This document shows, in pieces, positions 1-12,396 of a stretch of DNA of 64,000 nt (within the stretch, counting starts at the first letter, position 1; every line of letters starts with the position of its first letter). This DNA comes from Nyssa sinensis (Eukaryota > Streptophyta > Magnoliopsida > Cornales > Nyssaceae), in assembly GCA_008638375.1 (NCBI GenBank), contig CM018050.1, positions 27,099,097 through 27,163,096 of the forward strand, given 5' to 3'. A program made the position numbers and the translations under genes. The notes beneath the pieces were generated by a model that saw only the letters and a list, made by a program, of their open reading frames with translations, did no database searches and had not been told where the DNA came from.

Positions 1-870
1 TCGATACCACATCCATGAACTCATTAATAAGATGTAATGAAAATGTGCGTGACACACCCACACAGTTCTATACCATGCCCATGTCAACTTCATGTCACAC
101 CGATGTCAACTCCATGCCACATCCAAGTTAACTCTATGCCACACCCATGTCAACCCTACGCCATGTCCATGTCTCATTTTTGGAACACATCCGATGGATT
201 CTGGGCACCAATGCAACGTCTCATTTTCGAAACACATCCGACGGAACTTGAGTACCAATACCATGTCTCGTTTTCGGAACACATCCGATGGATCCTGAGT
301 ACCAATGCATAACACCACGTGTTCAACCCACGCTGTGCCATCAAGGTATCACACCATGCTAATATGCTTTAATTCCCCCACGCAACAATGCAATCTCAAC
401 GAAACATTTCTTTCCAACACATAGAGTATGCTTCGAATAAACCATTTCACTTAAAGCAACCATGGCGTCTGAATTATAAAACCTCTTCCACATGAATGTA
501 TGCAATACAAAATCAACGTAAACACGTACCCGAATCATGTATTCACAATCTTAACAACTCATCAAGAACATAAATCACGTACAACACCATCACAAGGAAT
601 AAATTATAACTCCAAGGAATAACAAGAAACACACAAGTACCAATTCAATCAACTCTAAGTTTTGTTTCAAAGGAAACATTCCCTATGTGATTTTCTAATG
701 TCAAATAAGCATATGATTCATTCAATTAATCATGGAAATCATTTATAAACTTAACCCTATTCCTTACTTAGCAAAATATCATACCTGATGGGTTTGTCTC
801 AACCTTAAGAAGTCGTATTCGCTATGTAGCTGAACTAACAATGATCATGTAGAAGGTTAGACCGCTTTCT
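1..870 (-). repeat. Diverged long-LTR fragment (Tekay/Del-like family), cut by the window edge
   Basis: This stretch aligns by eye with about 15,480-16,530, inside the 3.1-kb LTR further right. Shared landmarks come in the same order: the 'ccatgtcaactctatgccac' short-repeat block, the 'catccgatgga' motif, 'caccaag/caccacgtg..tcaac', 'tatgctaacatgcttt', and 'ttacttagcaaaatatcata' near 760-785. Similarity fades after about 870. The left end lies outside the window. Orientation is inferred from the 14,075-17,156 copy, which is a minus-strand LTR. Confidence 0.6.
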
Positions 871-879
871 CTTTGCCTC

Positions 880-2560
880 TCAGTGTCCCTAAAATTCATG
901 AAATATAACTCAGTCCATTTTCTACTAAATTATGTTATTCATCAAATTTTATATCTTTATTTTATGAGTTTCTATTTTGCTAAAATAAACTCTACCATTG
1001 GGTTTGAAATATCGAACAAAGTCGATTTAGGCTTTTGTGAAATTCAATTCAGGCATCTGTACTAAAAAAGGTAAAATGGTAATTTTGTCATCTTGCCCCG
1101 GACCCTATCGTGGTCCTCAGAATATCCCATATATCTTATATATAATTTTCTAAGTCTTTTGGACTTCATTTGGTATCTGTTTTTGCTCATCAGGACACAT
1201 CGGTCATTTCTTATTTTATACGTTGACTGTTCGGGAGTCTTGATTATGCTTAGGACAATTTATTAGATCAGATTGGCCTTTATTTGGCCTCTACTTTGCA
1301 CTTACCATGCTCAGGGGCATTTTGGTCATTTTATGTTCTGTGAAATTCTGTCCCCAATTTGATATTTAATCATGTGTATAGTTTCACAAGTATCTGGGCT
1401 TCTATCGGTATCAATTTCATCCCATTTGGGCTTCATTTGGACTTCGAATAGCATCAGGGGCATTTTGGTAATTTCACATGTTGTATAACTAAATTTTTGG
1501 AACCTCGGTTCACAAAATGGACCTCACTGTTAGGTTCAGAATGTCCGACATAGTTAGATTGAACTATCTTTTATGTTTAATTAGTCCTAGGTACCATTAG
1601 GGGTATTCTAATCATTTATCATTTGTGTGTCTTTATTTTTTAGGACTTAATTTCCTAAATCAGACTCCACCATTGAGTCCGGAATGCCCGAATTAGTAGA
1701 AATACACTATTTATTTATTTATTTTGGCCTTTGTTTGACTTATTTAAGGTCTAAGGGTAAAATGGTCATTTTACCCATTTAATAAAATAATTAAATAAAT
1801 TATTTTATTATTTTTCAGGGGCTTATTCAAATAAATTTTCTAGAATTTGGGTCATAACAAAATTTATTAAAACTTCTGGGGTCAAACTGTAAATAGTTAA
1901 AGTTTCGGTTTATATTTTTTAATTTTAAACAATGAATCAGATGGTTTATTTTGGTTTTAGGTGAACTGGTCTAGAGTCTCATTGGACCAACCGGTTTGAC
2001 CGGTCCAATACGTAATGCTGACGTCAGCCCTAATTTTTTTTTTTTTAAAAAAACTAAAAACCCTCTTAGTTAAAACGACGTAGTTTCATTTAAGTGGATA
2101 TCCGTTTATAATCTCGGTCGGGGCTCGACCCGAGTTCGACCCAGAGCCCGACCCGAACAGTGTCCTTCTTCCCCAACTTTTCAGTGAGAGGAGATTAGGG
2201 TTCCGTCACCATCTCTGGTAATGGCGACCCAATTCCGGCCACTGTTTTTCAAACGGTATTTTCTTCTATTTTATATGTAGGTTTCATTTCTAATGTTGGT
2301 TTTTGATTTGGTTCATCAAATGTCCACGAATCTAAGAAAAATTGTAACTCCGGCCAACTATGTTTTCATGATTTCAGGCTTAGTTTTTAACTGTTTTGAC
2401 TCCTATTCATTTCTAACGGATTTCTGCATCACAGAGGAACAATTCCTCATCATTCAAACTAAGTTTTAAACAAAATTCTCCAAACAACTGATTATCACCC
2501 CCCACTTGCAACTCCTATTTTCTAACTCATTTTTACTCCATTTGATCTGATTCTTTTTGC
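880..2560. repeat. LTR-like, non-coding sequence with repeated 'aggggcattttggt' motifs
   Basis: There is no credible coding region. The stretch carries several copies of a degenerate motif ('ggggcattttggtcatttt' and variants near 1314, 1455 and 1750) separated by 130-300 bp, then a purine/CG-rich block of repeated 'cgacccgagt' type near 2115-2160. Such composition is common in long plant gypsy LTRs. It may be the diverged remainder of the LTR at 1-870 or a different repeat. Boundaries are not resolved. Confidence 0.3.
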
Positions 2561-2823
2561 AATGAACTCTATATTTCATGCTGATTACGACTCTACTATT
2601 TAAAACTAAACAATATGCTTCTAAAATTTAAAACAGAAACATGGCCACTCACCTGCTTTAAGCAAACCCTTGCTTCTCCCTTCTGTTCCTACCTTCTAAG
2701 CCTTCTGAACTCCCTAAGACACTCTCAGCTTCTATCTCTCTTTTCCTTACTTCTTCTGCTTTCCTTTTCTAACTCAAACGTACACATATACATATATATA
2801 TCACAACCGACCTCTCTCCCTCT

Positions 2824-2938
2824 ACTCTCTCTCTCTCTCTCTCTCTCTACCCACGCACCTTTTCTGACTTCTCACAGCCTGATTTCTCCTTCGTTTTCTC
2901 CTTTTCAAACTTGCAATTAATGTGGCTTACACCTTTAG

Positions 2939-2981
<43 letters not shown>

Positions 2982-3087
2982 TTATATTTTATACACACTC
3001 ACCCACTTGCACACACACAGAGTAGCAACATACACACATACACACACTTTGCACACCTACAGTTTGTCCCCCACTTGTGTACACATC

Positions 3088-3119
<32 letters not shown>

Positions 3120-3210
3120 CACATGCACATGAACAACACACATGTCATACATGCATATATATGTATATCCCACCATATATATATACTTACACATACATAA
3201 TACACATTTC
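2824..3210. repeat. Microsatellite cluster (CT)n, (AT)n, (AC)n-rich
   Basis: A (CT)n tract lies near 2826-2849, (AT)n tracts near 2943-2979 and 3089-3112, and the CA-rich stretches between them are imperfect. Apparent reading frames with runs of Tyr-Ile come from the (AT)n tracts and are not genes. Confidence 0.9.
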
Positions 3211-3269
3211 ACATTCACATACTTTTTTATTTAAAAAAAAAAAATTCATTCTAAAATTTTAGATTTTTA

Positions 3270-5500
3270 CAACGTGACTGACCAACTTTGCATCTACGTC
3301 TATCAATACTTTTTCTTGGAATGGAACTTGAAACATTCTCATTGTTTGTCAAAGGCTTCCGCTACATCATTACCAATATAATTATAGGGACTAATTGCAC
3401 AATTCACTTTCTTAATGAAATAACAAAAATTTCATTTAAGAACTTAAATTTTCGTAAGGGCAATTTTGAAATTTCATCTATAACTATGAAGTGAAAGTGA
3501 TTATACTGAGTCATCCCAATGGGCATGTACAGAAAATCACATAGCACCGTGCCATGCATACCCGTAGCAAAAGACATAATAATTATTTTAAAATACATAT
3601 AATAAATACACAATATCCTACCAAATAATATTAAATAAATATATAAAATAATATGTATTTGTATTTAAATTATAAAATATTTTATTTAAATAATTGCGCA
3701 CACAAATCAGTACACAAATTTTCAGTAGGGAGGTAGTACAAATTAGTAGTGACATAATTACAAACTGCAAGTAGAGCATCACAAAAAAAAAAAAAAAAAA
3801 AAAACTAAATGAAGAGATCCTAACGACAGTAGTATCAAAAAGTACAGGGATCTAGGGTCTTCTCAATTCTATATATGAAATTGATATCTCTAATGCATTA
3901 AATCAATAGCCAACTCTTCATTTATAAGAAATGTTGATGTACCAGATCAAAATTAGCAAGTAGGAGAGTTTAAATCAGTAGCCAACTCTTCTATGTTTTT
4001 CATCCAAGCTTCAAAGAAAGTGATGAAACAAATGCATACCTTTTAATTACATATGATTTGCATTTGTAGGATCGCTTTTACTGGTTTTCATTGAACAAAT
4101 CTCGTCTTTAATTGGACCTTCGTTATTGGACGATGAGATTGATTCTCTAATTTAATTGACTCGAAAAGTCGAATATCGAGTTATCAAAAATTAAATCTCA
4201 TTTATAGTATGAGAAATTTGAAACTAGAAAAACACTCACAGGAGTTAGGATGTTTAATACATAGTATACACTTCCAACTACTTTACTAAATTTTGAAAAT
4301 CATTTGCGCGTGACCTTAACAGTATAATAGAAAACGGATATATAATAGAGCTGATTTTGAATTTTTTTAATTAAATATTAAAATTTTTTCATTATTTTAC
4401 TAAAATAATACAATTTCATTATATTTTAAACTTTTGAACTATTTAAATATACCCTAATACATTATATTTTCTTATAAATGACGGGTTGGTTATTTTCTTA
4501 ATGAATTTGAGATTTCTAAATTCATCTTTAAACGAGCAAACTCTGTCATACAAGTCTTTTTTTTTCTCTCTCTAAAAAGCGAGGTTCTTTCTCTTTTTCG
4601 TGGACATTACGATAATTAATAACAAGGGTAAATTATATTGATCTCTCTTCAAATTTTTAAAAATTGTATTGACCATTCTTCACATTTCTAAAATTACACC
4701 AACTTTATTTACTTTATCTCACAATTTACAAATAGCTCCTTTAGTCATAAAAAAATTCTCAAATTGATAAACTGTCCAACGTATGTTTCTTTCCTTACCT
4801 TTTTTCAATTTTGACCGATTTTTTTCATTTTTAAATAAATATTGATTAAAACTTTAAATTTATTTTTATATAAATTAAAAATAAGTTATTTATCTTAAAT
4901 ATATTTTTACATAAAATAAAATATTCTTTAAAAAATGTTAGAAAAACAGTCAAAATTGAGAAAATATATAAAAAAAAAAAATAACCATAAAAGGGACAAT
5001 TTTGTTATTTAAAAAAAAAAATTTTTGATTAGAAGAAAGTATTTATAGTTTGTCACCAAAAATAAAAAAGATTAATGTAATTGTCAAAATTTTTTAAAAA
5101 TATTAGAATAATTGTCAAAAATTTTGAAAAAGTCATCATAATTTATCCAATAAATACTAATAACATTCGAGAGGAAAAAAGTATTGTGGTAAGATAATAT
5201 AGAGAATCTCAATAGTAATATAAATAAAATTTTAACATATATTTTTAATTGAAATGTCATCATAACATCATTTATATTACCAATTTATTACTAAATTTTT
5301 TCAAACGATCTTGCCACCGGTGTTATTCTCATTGGAGAGTTTGAGATTTTCAAAAGCCATTGATGCTTGTTGCGTGAAACAAACGGATAGAAAAGTTGTG
5401 CCATAGAAGACCCATCCTAAATCAAGCAACTTTTTTCCGTAATAATGGGCCCACATGTTTTCATTCGCTAGCATGTCCTCTTCATGCCTATGTCTAAGGA
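3270..5500. other. AT-rich intergenic DNA upstream of the NBS-LRR gene
   Basis: I see no gene here. The stretch is A+T rich with poly-A runs (for example 3782-3803) and many short AT-rich words. No transposon ends could be defined. It probably contains the distal promoter of the resistance gene at 5655. Confidence 0.6.
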
Positions 5501-5516
5501 CGGTTCATCCAAGGAC

Positions 5517-5522
5517 AGTCAA
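5517..5522 (-). promoter_or_regulatory. W-box core (TTGACT) upstream of the NBS-LRR gene
   Basis: AGTCAA on the plus strand reads TTGACT on the minus strand, 133 bp upstream of the ATG. WRKY factors bind TTGAC(C/T), and such sites are frequent in promoters of immune receptor genes. A six-base match is expected by chance often, so this is suggestive only. Confidence 0.3.
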
Positions 5523-5654
5523 CTGTGAAGAATCTGATGTTGTATCAAAAAACAAGATGAACGAGACAACGATGGCGCATCCTGTAGCGATCTTTGTTGA
5601 TGGAAGAACAAATTCTCCATCAATTTACTTCTTGCAACCTCTAGGCTATTAGCA

Positions 5655-8090
5655 ATGGCAGAACAAATTCTCTTTAACTTCACTGAAAAAATTCTGCTGA
5701 AGTTGGCTTCCACTGCTCTCCAACAAATTGGATTGGCATGGGGTGTCACAAAGGAGTTGGGAAAGCTGGAGAAAACAATATCTACAGTTCGAAATGTCCT
5801 TCTGGATGCACAAGAACAGCAGACGGGCAATCGTGCTGTGAGAGAATGGCTGGAAAGGCTTAAGGACATAGTCTACGATGTTGACGATTTGGTGGATGAA
5901 TTTGCCACTGAGGCATTGCAAAGGGAGGTGGAAATTCGTGGAAGTAAAAGAAGAGAGGTACGCTACTTCTTTACACGATCAAATCCATTTAAATTTCGTT
6001 TTGGCATGGGGCGTAAAATTCGGGATGTTAGAGAGAGGCTAGATGAGGTTGTAGTAGACATGGGAAGTTTTAACTTTGTAGTGCGAGTTGTGGATATGTC
6101 TGTGAAGAATAGAGCAAGGGAGGAAACCTATTCTTTCATTCCTAGTTCGGATGTTATCGGGAGAGAAAATGATAAAAAAGCTATTGTACAATTGTTAATG
6201 CACTCCACAGACAGAGAGAATGTTTCCATCATTCCTATTGTGGGACTAGGGGGCTTAGGAAAGACCACACTAGCTCAGTTGGTGTACAATGATAAAAGGA
6301 TCCAAAGTCAGTTTCATAAAAAATCATGGGTATGCATCTCTGATGACTTTGATACAACAAAGATCATAGGAAAAATACTAAAAGTGAATGGAGGAACTGG
6401 TAGCGACAACTTAGGAATTGAACAGCTACAAAGTAGCCTTCGACAAATATTGGGAAATAAGAAATATTTTCTTGTTTTGGATGATGTATGGAACGAGGAT
6501 CTTGTTAAATGGAGAAATTTACGAGATCTGTTAATGGTTGGGGCCAGAGGAAGTAAAATCATTGTAACTACCCGTAGTAAAAGAGTTGCTGAAATTATGG
6601 GTACGGTTCCATCATATGTTCTTAAGGGTCTTTCAAATGACGATTGTTTATCTGTGTTGTTGAAATGGGCATTTAAACAAGGAGATGAGGAAAAGCATCA
6701 AGACCTAGTCAATATTGGAAGAGAAATTGTGAAAAAATGTGGAGGAGTTCCTTTGGCGGCAAGGACTTTAGGAGCATTCTTGAATTCAAAAATTGATAAA
6801 CAACATTGGTTGTCAGTGAGAGACAGTGAAATATGGACAATTGTGCAGAAGGAAAATGATATTTTACCTATATTAAAGTTGAGTTATGATCAAATGCCAT
6901 CTTATTTGAAACAATGTTTTGCCTATTGTTCTATGATAATTGAGAAGGATGAAAGGTTTTTGAAATTTTCCTTGATCTATTTTTGGATGGCCCATGGATT
7001 TATACAGTCACCAGCTCAAAACGAAGAATTAGAAGATACAGGTGAAAGTTATTTCAATGAGTTGGTGAGGAGATCCTTTATTGAAGTTGCAGAAGAAGAA
7101 GAAGAAGAGTTCAAAATGCATGATCTTGTTCATGATCTTGCACAATTTGTGGCAGGTAGTGAATGCTTAACTATCAAGTCCACTACTAAATCAATTCCTG
7201 AAAGAGTTCGTCATGTGAATTTCGATTCTAGTTTACATGAGGAATTTCCAAGACCCTTGCTAGACGTAAAGAAGTTGCGTACCATTCTCTTGCCATTTCA
7301 GTTAGGGCCAACCTTTCAATCCATCACCACATCGCTAATCTCGAATTTTGGATTCTTACGCGTGCTAGTTTTCTACAATTTGAACTTTAAGGTGCCGAGT
7401 TCCATTGGAGATCTCAAGCATTTACGCCTTTTTTCCCTCACAATGAATGATGACGCAAAGACCCTACCAGAATCTTTTGGAAGGCTGGTGAACTTGCAAT
7501 TTTTGGACCTTACGGAAACATATCTCCGTGAATTGCCCAAAACTTTTGAAAATTTAATCAACCTACGAGTTTTGAATTTCTCCACAACTTCAACTTCTCT
7601 ACGGGAGAAAGTGATTGGCAGGTTGACTTCTCTCCGGACATTGGTGATTTGTTATAGTGATGAATTGACTTCTTTAACTGAAAGGATCGGAAAGATCACT
7701 GGCCTTCAGATTTTGGATGTAACTCGTTGTCCAAAGCTAGCTTCGTTTCCATCTAGCATGAGACACCTCACTGCCCTTAAGGAATTGAGAGTAGCTCATT
7801 GTCCAAATCTGGTGACGCTATCAGAGTCGTTTGCAAGTCTCGCATCACTTAGAACGGTGGAAATTATAAATTGCCCTAAATTGTTGTCTCTACCTGACCG
7901 GATTGATCGTGTCCCTGTTGTCAAAATCGATGGGATGGACCTCAACACATTCAATCTAATTTGTTCAGCTCGCCATCCAGGTTTTTCCCATTATCCTTCT
8001 CAACCTTACTTCCTTTATCATCACTGGTTCAGTGCCTTGTTGAATGTCAAAATCAATCACATAATTCTGTTTTGTCTACAATTTCTTTAG
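5655..8090 (+). CDS. CC-NB-ARC-LRR (CNL) disease-resistance protein, RGA-like
   Basis: This is an intracellular immune receptor of the plant CNL class, 811 residues in one uninterrupted exon. An N-terminal Rx-type coiled coil carries an EDVID-like motif (DVDDLVDEF, about residue 75). The NB-ARC has all the usual motifs in order: P-loop GLGGLGKTT (~197), RNBS-A WVCISDDFD (~225), kinase-2 LVLDDVW (~273), RNBS-B IIVTTR (~302), GLPL-type GGVPLAA (~363) and MHD as MHDLVHDLA (~487). A run of Glu lies just before the MHD. Leucine-rich repeats occupy roughly residues 555-757. The start is the Met of the family-typical MAEQ opening. The last 50 or so residues do not look like LRR and fall in a 222-bp tandem duplication, so the true C-terminus may be spliced or altered. 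All nucleotide-binding motifs are intact, so the gene may be functional. It is probably induced in immune responses. Ligand and partner are unknown. Confidence 0.92.
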   Translation: MAEQILFNFTEKILLKLASTALQQIGLAWGVTKELGKLEKTISTVRNVLLDAQEQQTGNRAVREWLERLKDIVYDVDDLVDEFATEALQREVEIRGSKRREVRYFFTRSNPFKFRFGMGRKIRDVRERLDEVVVDMGSFNFVVRVVDMSVKNRAREETYSFIPSSDVIGRENDKKAIVQLLMHSTDRENVSIIPIVGLGGLGKTTLAQLVYNDKRIQSQFHKKSWVCISDDFDTTKIIGKILKVNGGTGSDNLGIEQLQSSLRQILGNKKYFLVLDDVWNEDLVKWRNLRDLLMVGARGSKIIVTTRSKRVAEIMGTVPSYVLKGLSNDDCLSVLLKWAFKQGDEEKHQDLVNIGREIVKKCGGVPLAARTLGAFLNSKIDKQHWLSVRDSEIWTIVQKENDILPILKLSYDQMPSYLKQCFAYCSMIIEKDERFLKFSLIYFWMAHGFIQSPAQNEELEDTGESYFNELVRRSFIEVAEEEEEEFKMHDLVHDLAQFVAGSECLTIKSTTKSIPERVRHVNFDSSLHEEFPRPLLDVKKLRTILLPFQLGPTFQSITTSLISNFGFLRVLVFYNLNFKVPSSIGDLKHLRLFSLTMNDDAKTLPESFGRLVNLQFLDLTETYLRELPKTFENLINLRVLNFSTTSTSLREKVIGRLTSLRTLVICYSDELTSLTERIGKITGLQILDVTRCPKLASFPSSMRHLTALKELRVAHCPNLVTLSESFASLASLRTVEIINCPKLLSLPDRIDRVPVVKIDGMDLNTFNLICSARHPGFSHYPSQPYFLYHHWFSALLNVKINHIILFCLQFL

Positions 8091-8387
8091 TTCAATCAAA
8101 CTTTGATGATTGGTAAACAATAGGAGTTCCAATGCAAGACCGTCAAAATGAACAAGATGGTAAGGACCTTAACACATTTAATCAAATTCATTCTCTAGGT
8201 TTTACCTATTATCCTCCTCAACCTTTCATCCTTTGTTGTCACTGCTATGCTATCTTACTGAATGTCAAAAATAAATCACATAATTCTTTTGTCTATAATT
8301 TCTTCAGGTCTATCAAGCTTTGATTGATGGCTATTCAAGGGTAAGAGATCCAGTGCAACACAATCAGAATGAATAAAATGGTAACCC
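7921..8387 (+). repeat. 222-bp tandem duplication at the 3' end of the NBS-LRR gene
   Basis: Two full units begin at 7921 and 8143 and a third begins at 8364 and breaks off. Each unit contains 'gacctcaacacattcaatc' or its variant, a 'ttatccttctcaacctt' block, 'gaatgtcaaaa..aatcacataattct' and an acceptor-like 'tctacaatttctttag' or 'tctataatttcttcag'. The first unit encodes the last ~56 residues of the protein. The second is outside the long frame. Confidence 0.85.
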
Positions 8388-8389
8388 TC

Positions 8390-9150
8390 TCTGATTTATT
8401 TCATAGCAATAGAAATTTGTCATTCTAATCTTTTGCTTTATTTAGTAAAAAAGAAACACGTATGTAACATGAGAAACCGCATGAGCTTATTTTAATGCTT
8501 CTTCTTCTCTTACTCTGTTCTGTGTTTTTTTTTTTCCTCTGAAGATCCCATTCCCTTTGGCTTGTTTAGTGCAATCCCATTCACAGAAAAAAAAAAAAAA
8601 GGCTAATTCTGTTGTGCCCTATAAAGCTGGTTTATTAACATATGCATCTTTTCCATTCCATAGCCCAATTGGTTTAGCTATAGCTCTTGAAATTCAACAA
8701 TAATGGAAACTAGATTCTATAAGCTATTCTATCCCGAATGCTGCACTTATATATCATCACAGAAAATTTGGAAATAGAGTATTTGAGAACATCAGGGGAG
8801 AGGTGATGAAGATACAATTAAATGATGGTAGATCAATTAGTCATTAACTCCTATTGAATTATTGATGGACATGAATAAATTTTGTATGGAAAATGTTATG
8901 TATTTTCAATTTGTCTTTTTTCGTATCTTCAATGTGATGTGGAGCCGTGTAGTGTTTTTGGGATGTAATTTTCAAAATTATTATATAGTAACACGTTACA
9001 TTGAGAACATAAATAGAGATAAAATTAAGACTATTTAACATTACTCCAATGATTGAGAATTCGTTTTTTAATACATTATTTTGCTATACCAATGATATGA
9101 CATTATTTTGGTGGTTGGACATTACATCAAGGAAAATTCTACAATACATA
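8390..9150. other. Non-coding, AT-rich region downstream of the NBS-LRR gene
   Basis: No supported gene. It may include the 3' UTR and polyadenylation region of the resistance gene, with 'aataaa' words near 8371. Confidence 0.5.
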
Positions 9151-9153
9151 GAG

Positions 9154-10232
9154 GTATGGGTGGCAAATGTAACCGGAACCGTGAACCCGTCCAAAAATAA
9201 ATGAATTTGGGTGATTTATTTAATTGACGTTGGGAAAAATGAATCCGTCTATTGAATGGGTTGTAAACGGGTTTACACAGGTCGAAGGCGGGTTGCACAT
9301 GGGTATTCCGCCTCTTCACTTGTGAGCTTTACAAAGCCAAAACCGTCTACGCCGCGAGCGATAGAGCCATGGGTTTTTCGGGAATTCGCCACCATGTGCC
9401 ACCTCAACTAACATTCACAAATTCCAAAAGTCATGGCCACGAAAACCAAGATCAACCTCATCATGGAGCTCGGCCAAGGTGGCGAGCTCTTGCAGTAGTT
9501 CATCTCTGTCCTCTGTTTCTACCACCAAACGACATCACTCACCACGACATCAAACCCAAAATCTCTTGAGCGACGAAAACGGAAACCCCAACACAAGGAT
9601 AAGCATTGAAGTTCTAACGAGTCGTTCTTGGTTCAACAAATCTTTAAAGGATTCTCAACATATTTTATAGTTTTTGTCGAGTTTTCGTTGTATATCAATT
9701 AAAGGGGTGTGTAGAAGTGCCAATGTATCAGGTGTCTAATCGAAGCAGAGATGGGGGATATGAAGTATGAGGTGGGCATGTGTTGGATCTGAAACCAATT
9801 TGGGTTGGCAAATGGAAAGTTAGTTTTCTCAATTAGGACGAAAGCGAGTCGCACACGGGTTTCTATAAATTTATTACGAGAAACATAATAGCAGAGAAGG
9901 TCAAATTCTCTTTGATATATCAGCCTGATATCATCCATATTAAAGTTGGAAGGTTAGAGATTTTTAAGAGATTTTATCCCACTGTTTAAGTTATTTAATA
10001 ATTTTTATTTTTTGGTAATTCTAATTTTTAAGATTGTAGGATTCTATTTTTTCTAATCCCCTATAAAACAAAAATAATGCTGAAAAATTCTTCTATTCTT
10101 TGAAAAACGAATTAACGGGTCGAATCGGGTTGACCCAACTCATTTAATTCAACTTCAACCTGTTTTGACTTGATTTATATACAACTCATCTTAAGACTCG
10201 TCCAAATCCATTTATTTGTCAGACCTACATAT
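9154..10232. mobile_element. Possible non-autonomous hAT-like element
   Basis: The left end reads 'aggtatgggtggcaaatg' followed by 'aaccgtgaacccgtcc'. The right part reads 'acgggtcgaatcgggttgac' and ends near 'ttgtcagacct'. Many plant hAT relics open with GGGTGGCAAA and carry GGGT/ACCC-rich subterminal sequence. Flanks 'atacatag' and 'acatatag' agree at six of eight bases, as an 8-bp target duplication would after decay. No transposase is encoded. The element may be coincidental sequence similarity. Confidence 0.35.
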
Positions 10233-10239
10233 AGGTAAT

Positions 10240-10900
10240 TTTGTATGTATCATACATACATTTATTAAAATATTTAACTAATCACCGATTGTTACGTGTG
10301 ATGTTGTTTATAAATAATAACATTTTAAAAAAAGTTGTCTAAAAGTGATAATATTTTAATAATATTACCTTTTGATAAAAGGTTCCTAAGTCGTTTTGTA
10401 TTTTTCCGAGTGGTATTCTATCAATTGGTTGCATTTCTCCTTGATCAATTATTTTATTAAAATGTTATTTTTATTCAATGGTACCAATGTTAAAAGTAAA
10501 TGAAACCAACTTATAATAAAATGATACCAAACAAAACTACAATAGTACCAACTTGGATTTAAATAATAATCAACTTATTTCCTTTTCAATTATTTTTCAA
10601 ATATAATCTTTTAATTTATGTTTTTTTCCCCTTTAGGTCTAAAATTTCACACTTTACCTTTAATTTAATTATAATTTGACCCATTAATGAAACTTTTATC
10701 TATTTTTTGAGTTTTTTTAATGTAACGTTAAGTTTCTTAAGGGTCCTTTTCTTTGATTGAACTCATGTTTGATTTATAAATTCGTTTATATCAATAAATT
10801 TAATTACTTATAAAAAATATTATTAATCAATATTTATTTTATATTTTTTTGAATTTTTAAATTTATGATTGAGAAATTAACAAAGTTCAAAAATTTTACG
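10240..10900. other. AT-rich non-coding DNA
   Basis: Nothing is recognisable beyond low-complexity A/T runs and scattered short repeats. Confidence 0.5.
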
Positions 10901-10904
10901 GAAC

Positions 10905-11790
10905 ATGAATGAATGAAAGATGATTATACTTAAATAAAAATATATATATATATATATATATCTGCGTCAACTTCATAAGCATAAAACGTAAGTTTAGAAA
11001 ATATTAAGATTATACAACATATGTTTAATAATATATAATTTTTAATTTTTAATTTTATTGTTGATAAGTAAAAAATATTTTGACAATTTTGACACAATTT
11101 TAATGTGTATTAAAAATATTTTCAAAGGCTCAAGATTTGAGAAATAATAAAATTCATGTCATTTTATTAGACATTAATATGAAAAAACCAAAATCAAATA
11201 AGATAAAATCTTAGAAATTTAAATATTGAACTAAGAATTTAGTATTTTAGTTGGTTGCCCAGATTAGATCTTAAGTATGAAATTTTATAAGAGGTGATTA
11301 TATTAAAATAAAATAAAATAATTATACCTTGACTTCATAAGCTTAAATTATATATTTACTAACCATATTTTATATAATTTAAATATTTGTTAAACTTGGT
11401 TTTTAAGCTTATTAAGTCAAGGAACAACTTTTACTTTCTTGTATAATCACCTTCAATTCATGTCATTATGCTTATTAAAATTGCATATTTAAGATTCAAT
11501 TTGATAAATCATACAAAATAATAATTCTATATTCAATTTATAAATTTATACGAGTTTAATATAGACTCTAATTGTCCCCAAAATAGACAAAATATTTTTT
11601 ACTCATCAACAATAAAAATTTAAATTTTAAACAATATTATTAAACATATTTTGTATAATTTTAATATTTTTAAACTTGGTTTTTAAGGTTATTAAGTTAA
11701 CGTCAAATTTTTTTTTAGTACAATCCCCTTTAATTCATGTCATTATATATGTTTATTAAAATTGCATACTTAAGATTCAATTTGAGAAAT
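10905..11790. repeat. Large AT-rich imperfect palindrome (fold-back type)
   Basis: The left part (for example 'cttcataagc', 'attatacaacatatgttta', 'gttgataagtaaaaaatatt' near 10,965-11,080) reappears as reverse complement in the right part (about 11,585-11,720). The centre is near 11,340-11,370. An inner pair ('aggtgattata..' near 11,295 and its complement near 11,450) also matches. A (TA)n tract lies in the left arm near 10,940. Such structures are seen in fold-back/MITE-type elements. No coding capacity. Confidence 0.55.
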
Positions 11791-11799
11791 CATATATAA

Positions 11800-12396
11800 A
11801 TATCGTTTGGATTGCAAAGCAAAAACTGGTTTTTGATTTTCAAAAACAAAAAAATGGGGAAACTTGTTTGCTTGGTGTAATTTTCTGAGAACATCTTTGA
11901 AAAAAAATTTCATAATATCAAAAAAAATGAAAACATGGCACAAATTCCATACTTGACAAGAAACCACATAAAAGATCTTTTTATCCGACACTCTTCCCTT
12001 CATCATCCATTGCCCTTCATCCCTCCAACAAGAAAAGATCGGCAATTTCGCGGTCGTGTGGTTGCCGGTTGTCCCTCATCCTTCCAGCAAGCAAAGATCG
12101 GTTCTATATTCGCGGGGAACCAGACAATGACGACGTCGTTAGGAGGAGCGGAATTATGTAGATATATAGAAAGAGAGAAAACCTAGGGTGAGGGGTTCAC
12201 TTGTGGCAGGAAAGCCGTGAGGTGGAGTGGGATTATGTAAAGAGATCGATTAGATGAATTAGAAAATTTTTAGAGAGAGAAACCTTCTCTGTTATAGCCA
12301 TGGTAAGTTGAGAGATATACCGAAAAAGAAAGATAAAAAAAAATCTATTGTGACATGCATTAATGTATCTGATATGTGAGATTTTGAAAGAGGAGT
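11800..12396. other. Non-coding sequence before the segmental duplication
   Basis: No gene is supported. A short open frame at 11,935-12,186 has no recognisable features. Confidence 0.4.

Noticed and set aside
2911..3262. Frames rich in Tyr-Ile and His-Thr
   Set aside because: They translate (AT)n and (AC)n microsatellites.
5519..5921. Minus-strand frames of 116 and 90 codons
   Set aside because: They are shadows of the NBS-LRR coding sequence.
8132..8323. Separate 63-codon gene after the NBS-LRR gene
   Set aside because: It is the second unit of the 222-bp duplication, not an independent gene.
9369..9670. Short overlapping plus-strand frames
   Set aside because: They lie within the hAT-like remnant, with no domain or splice support.
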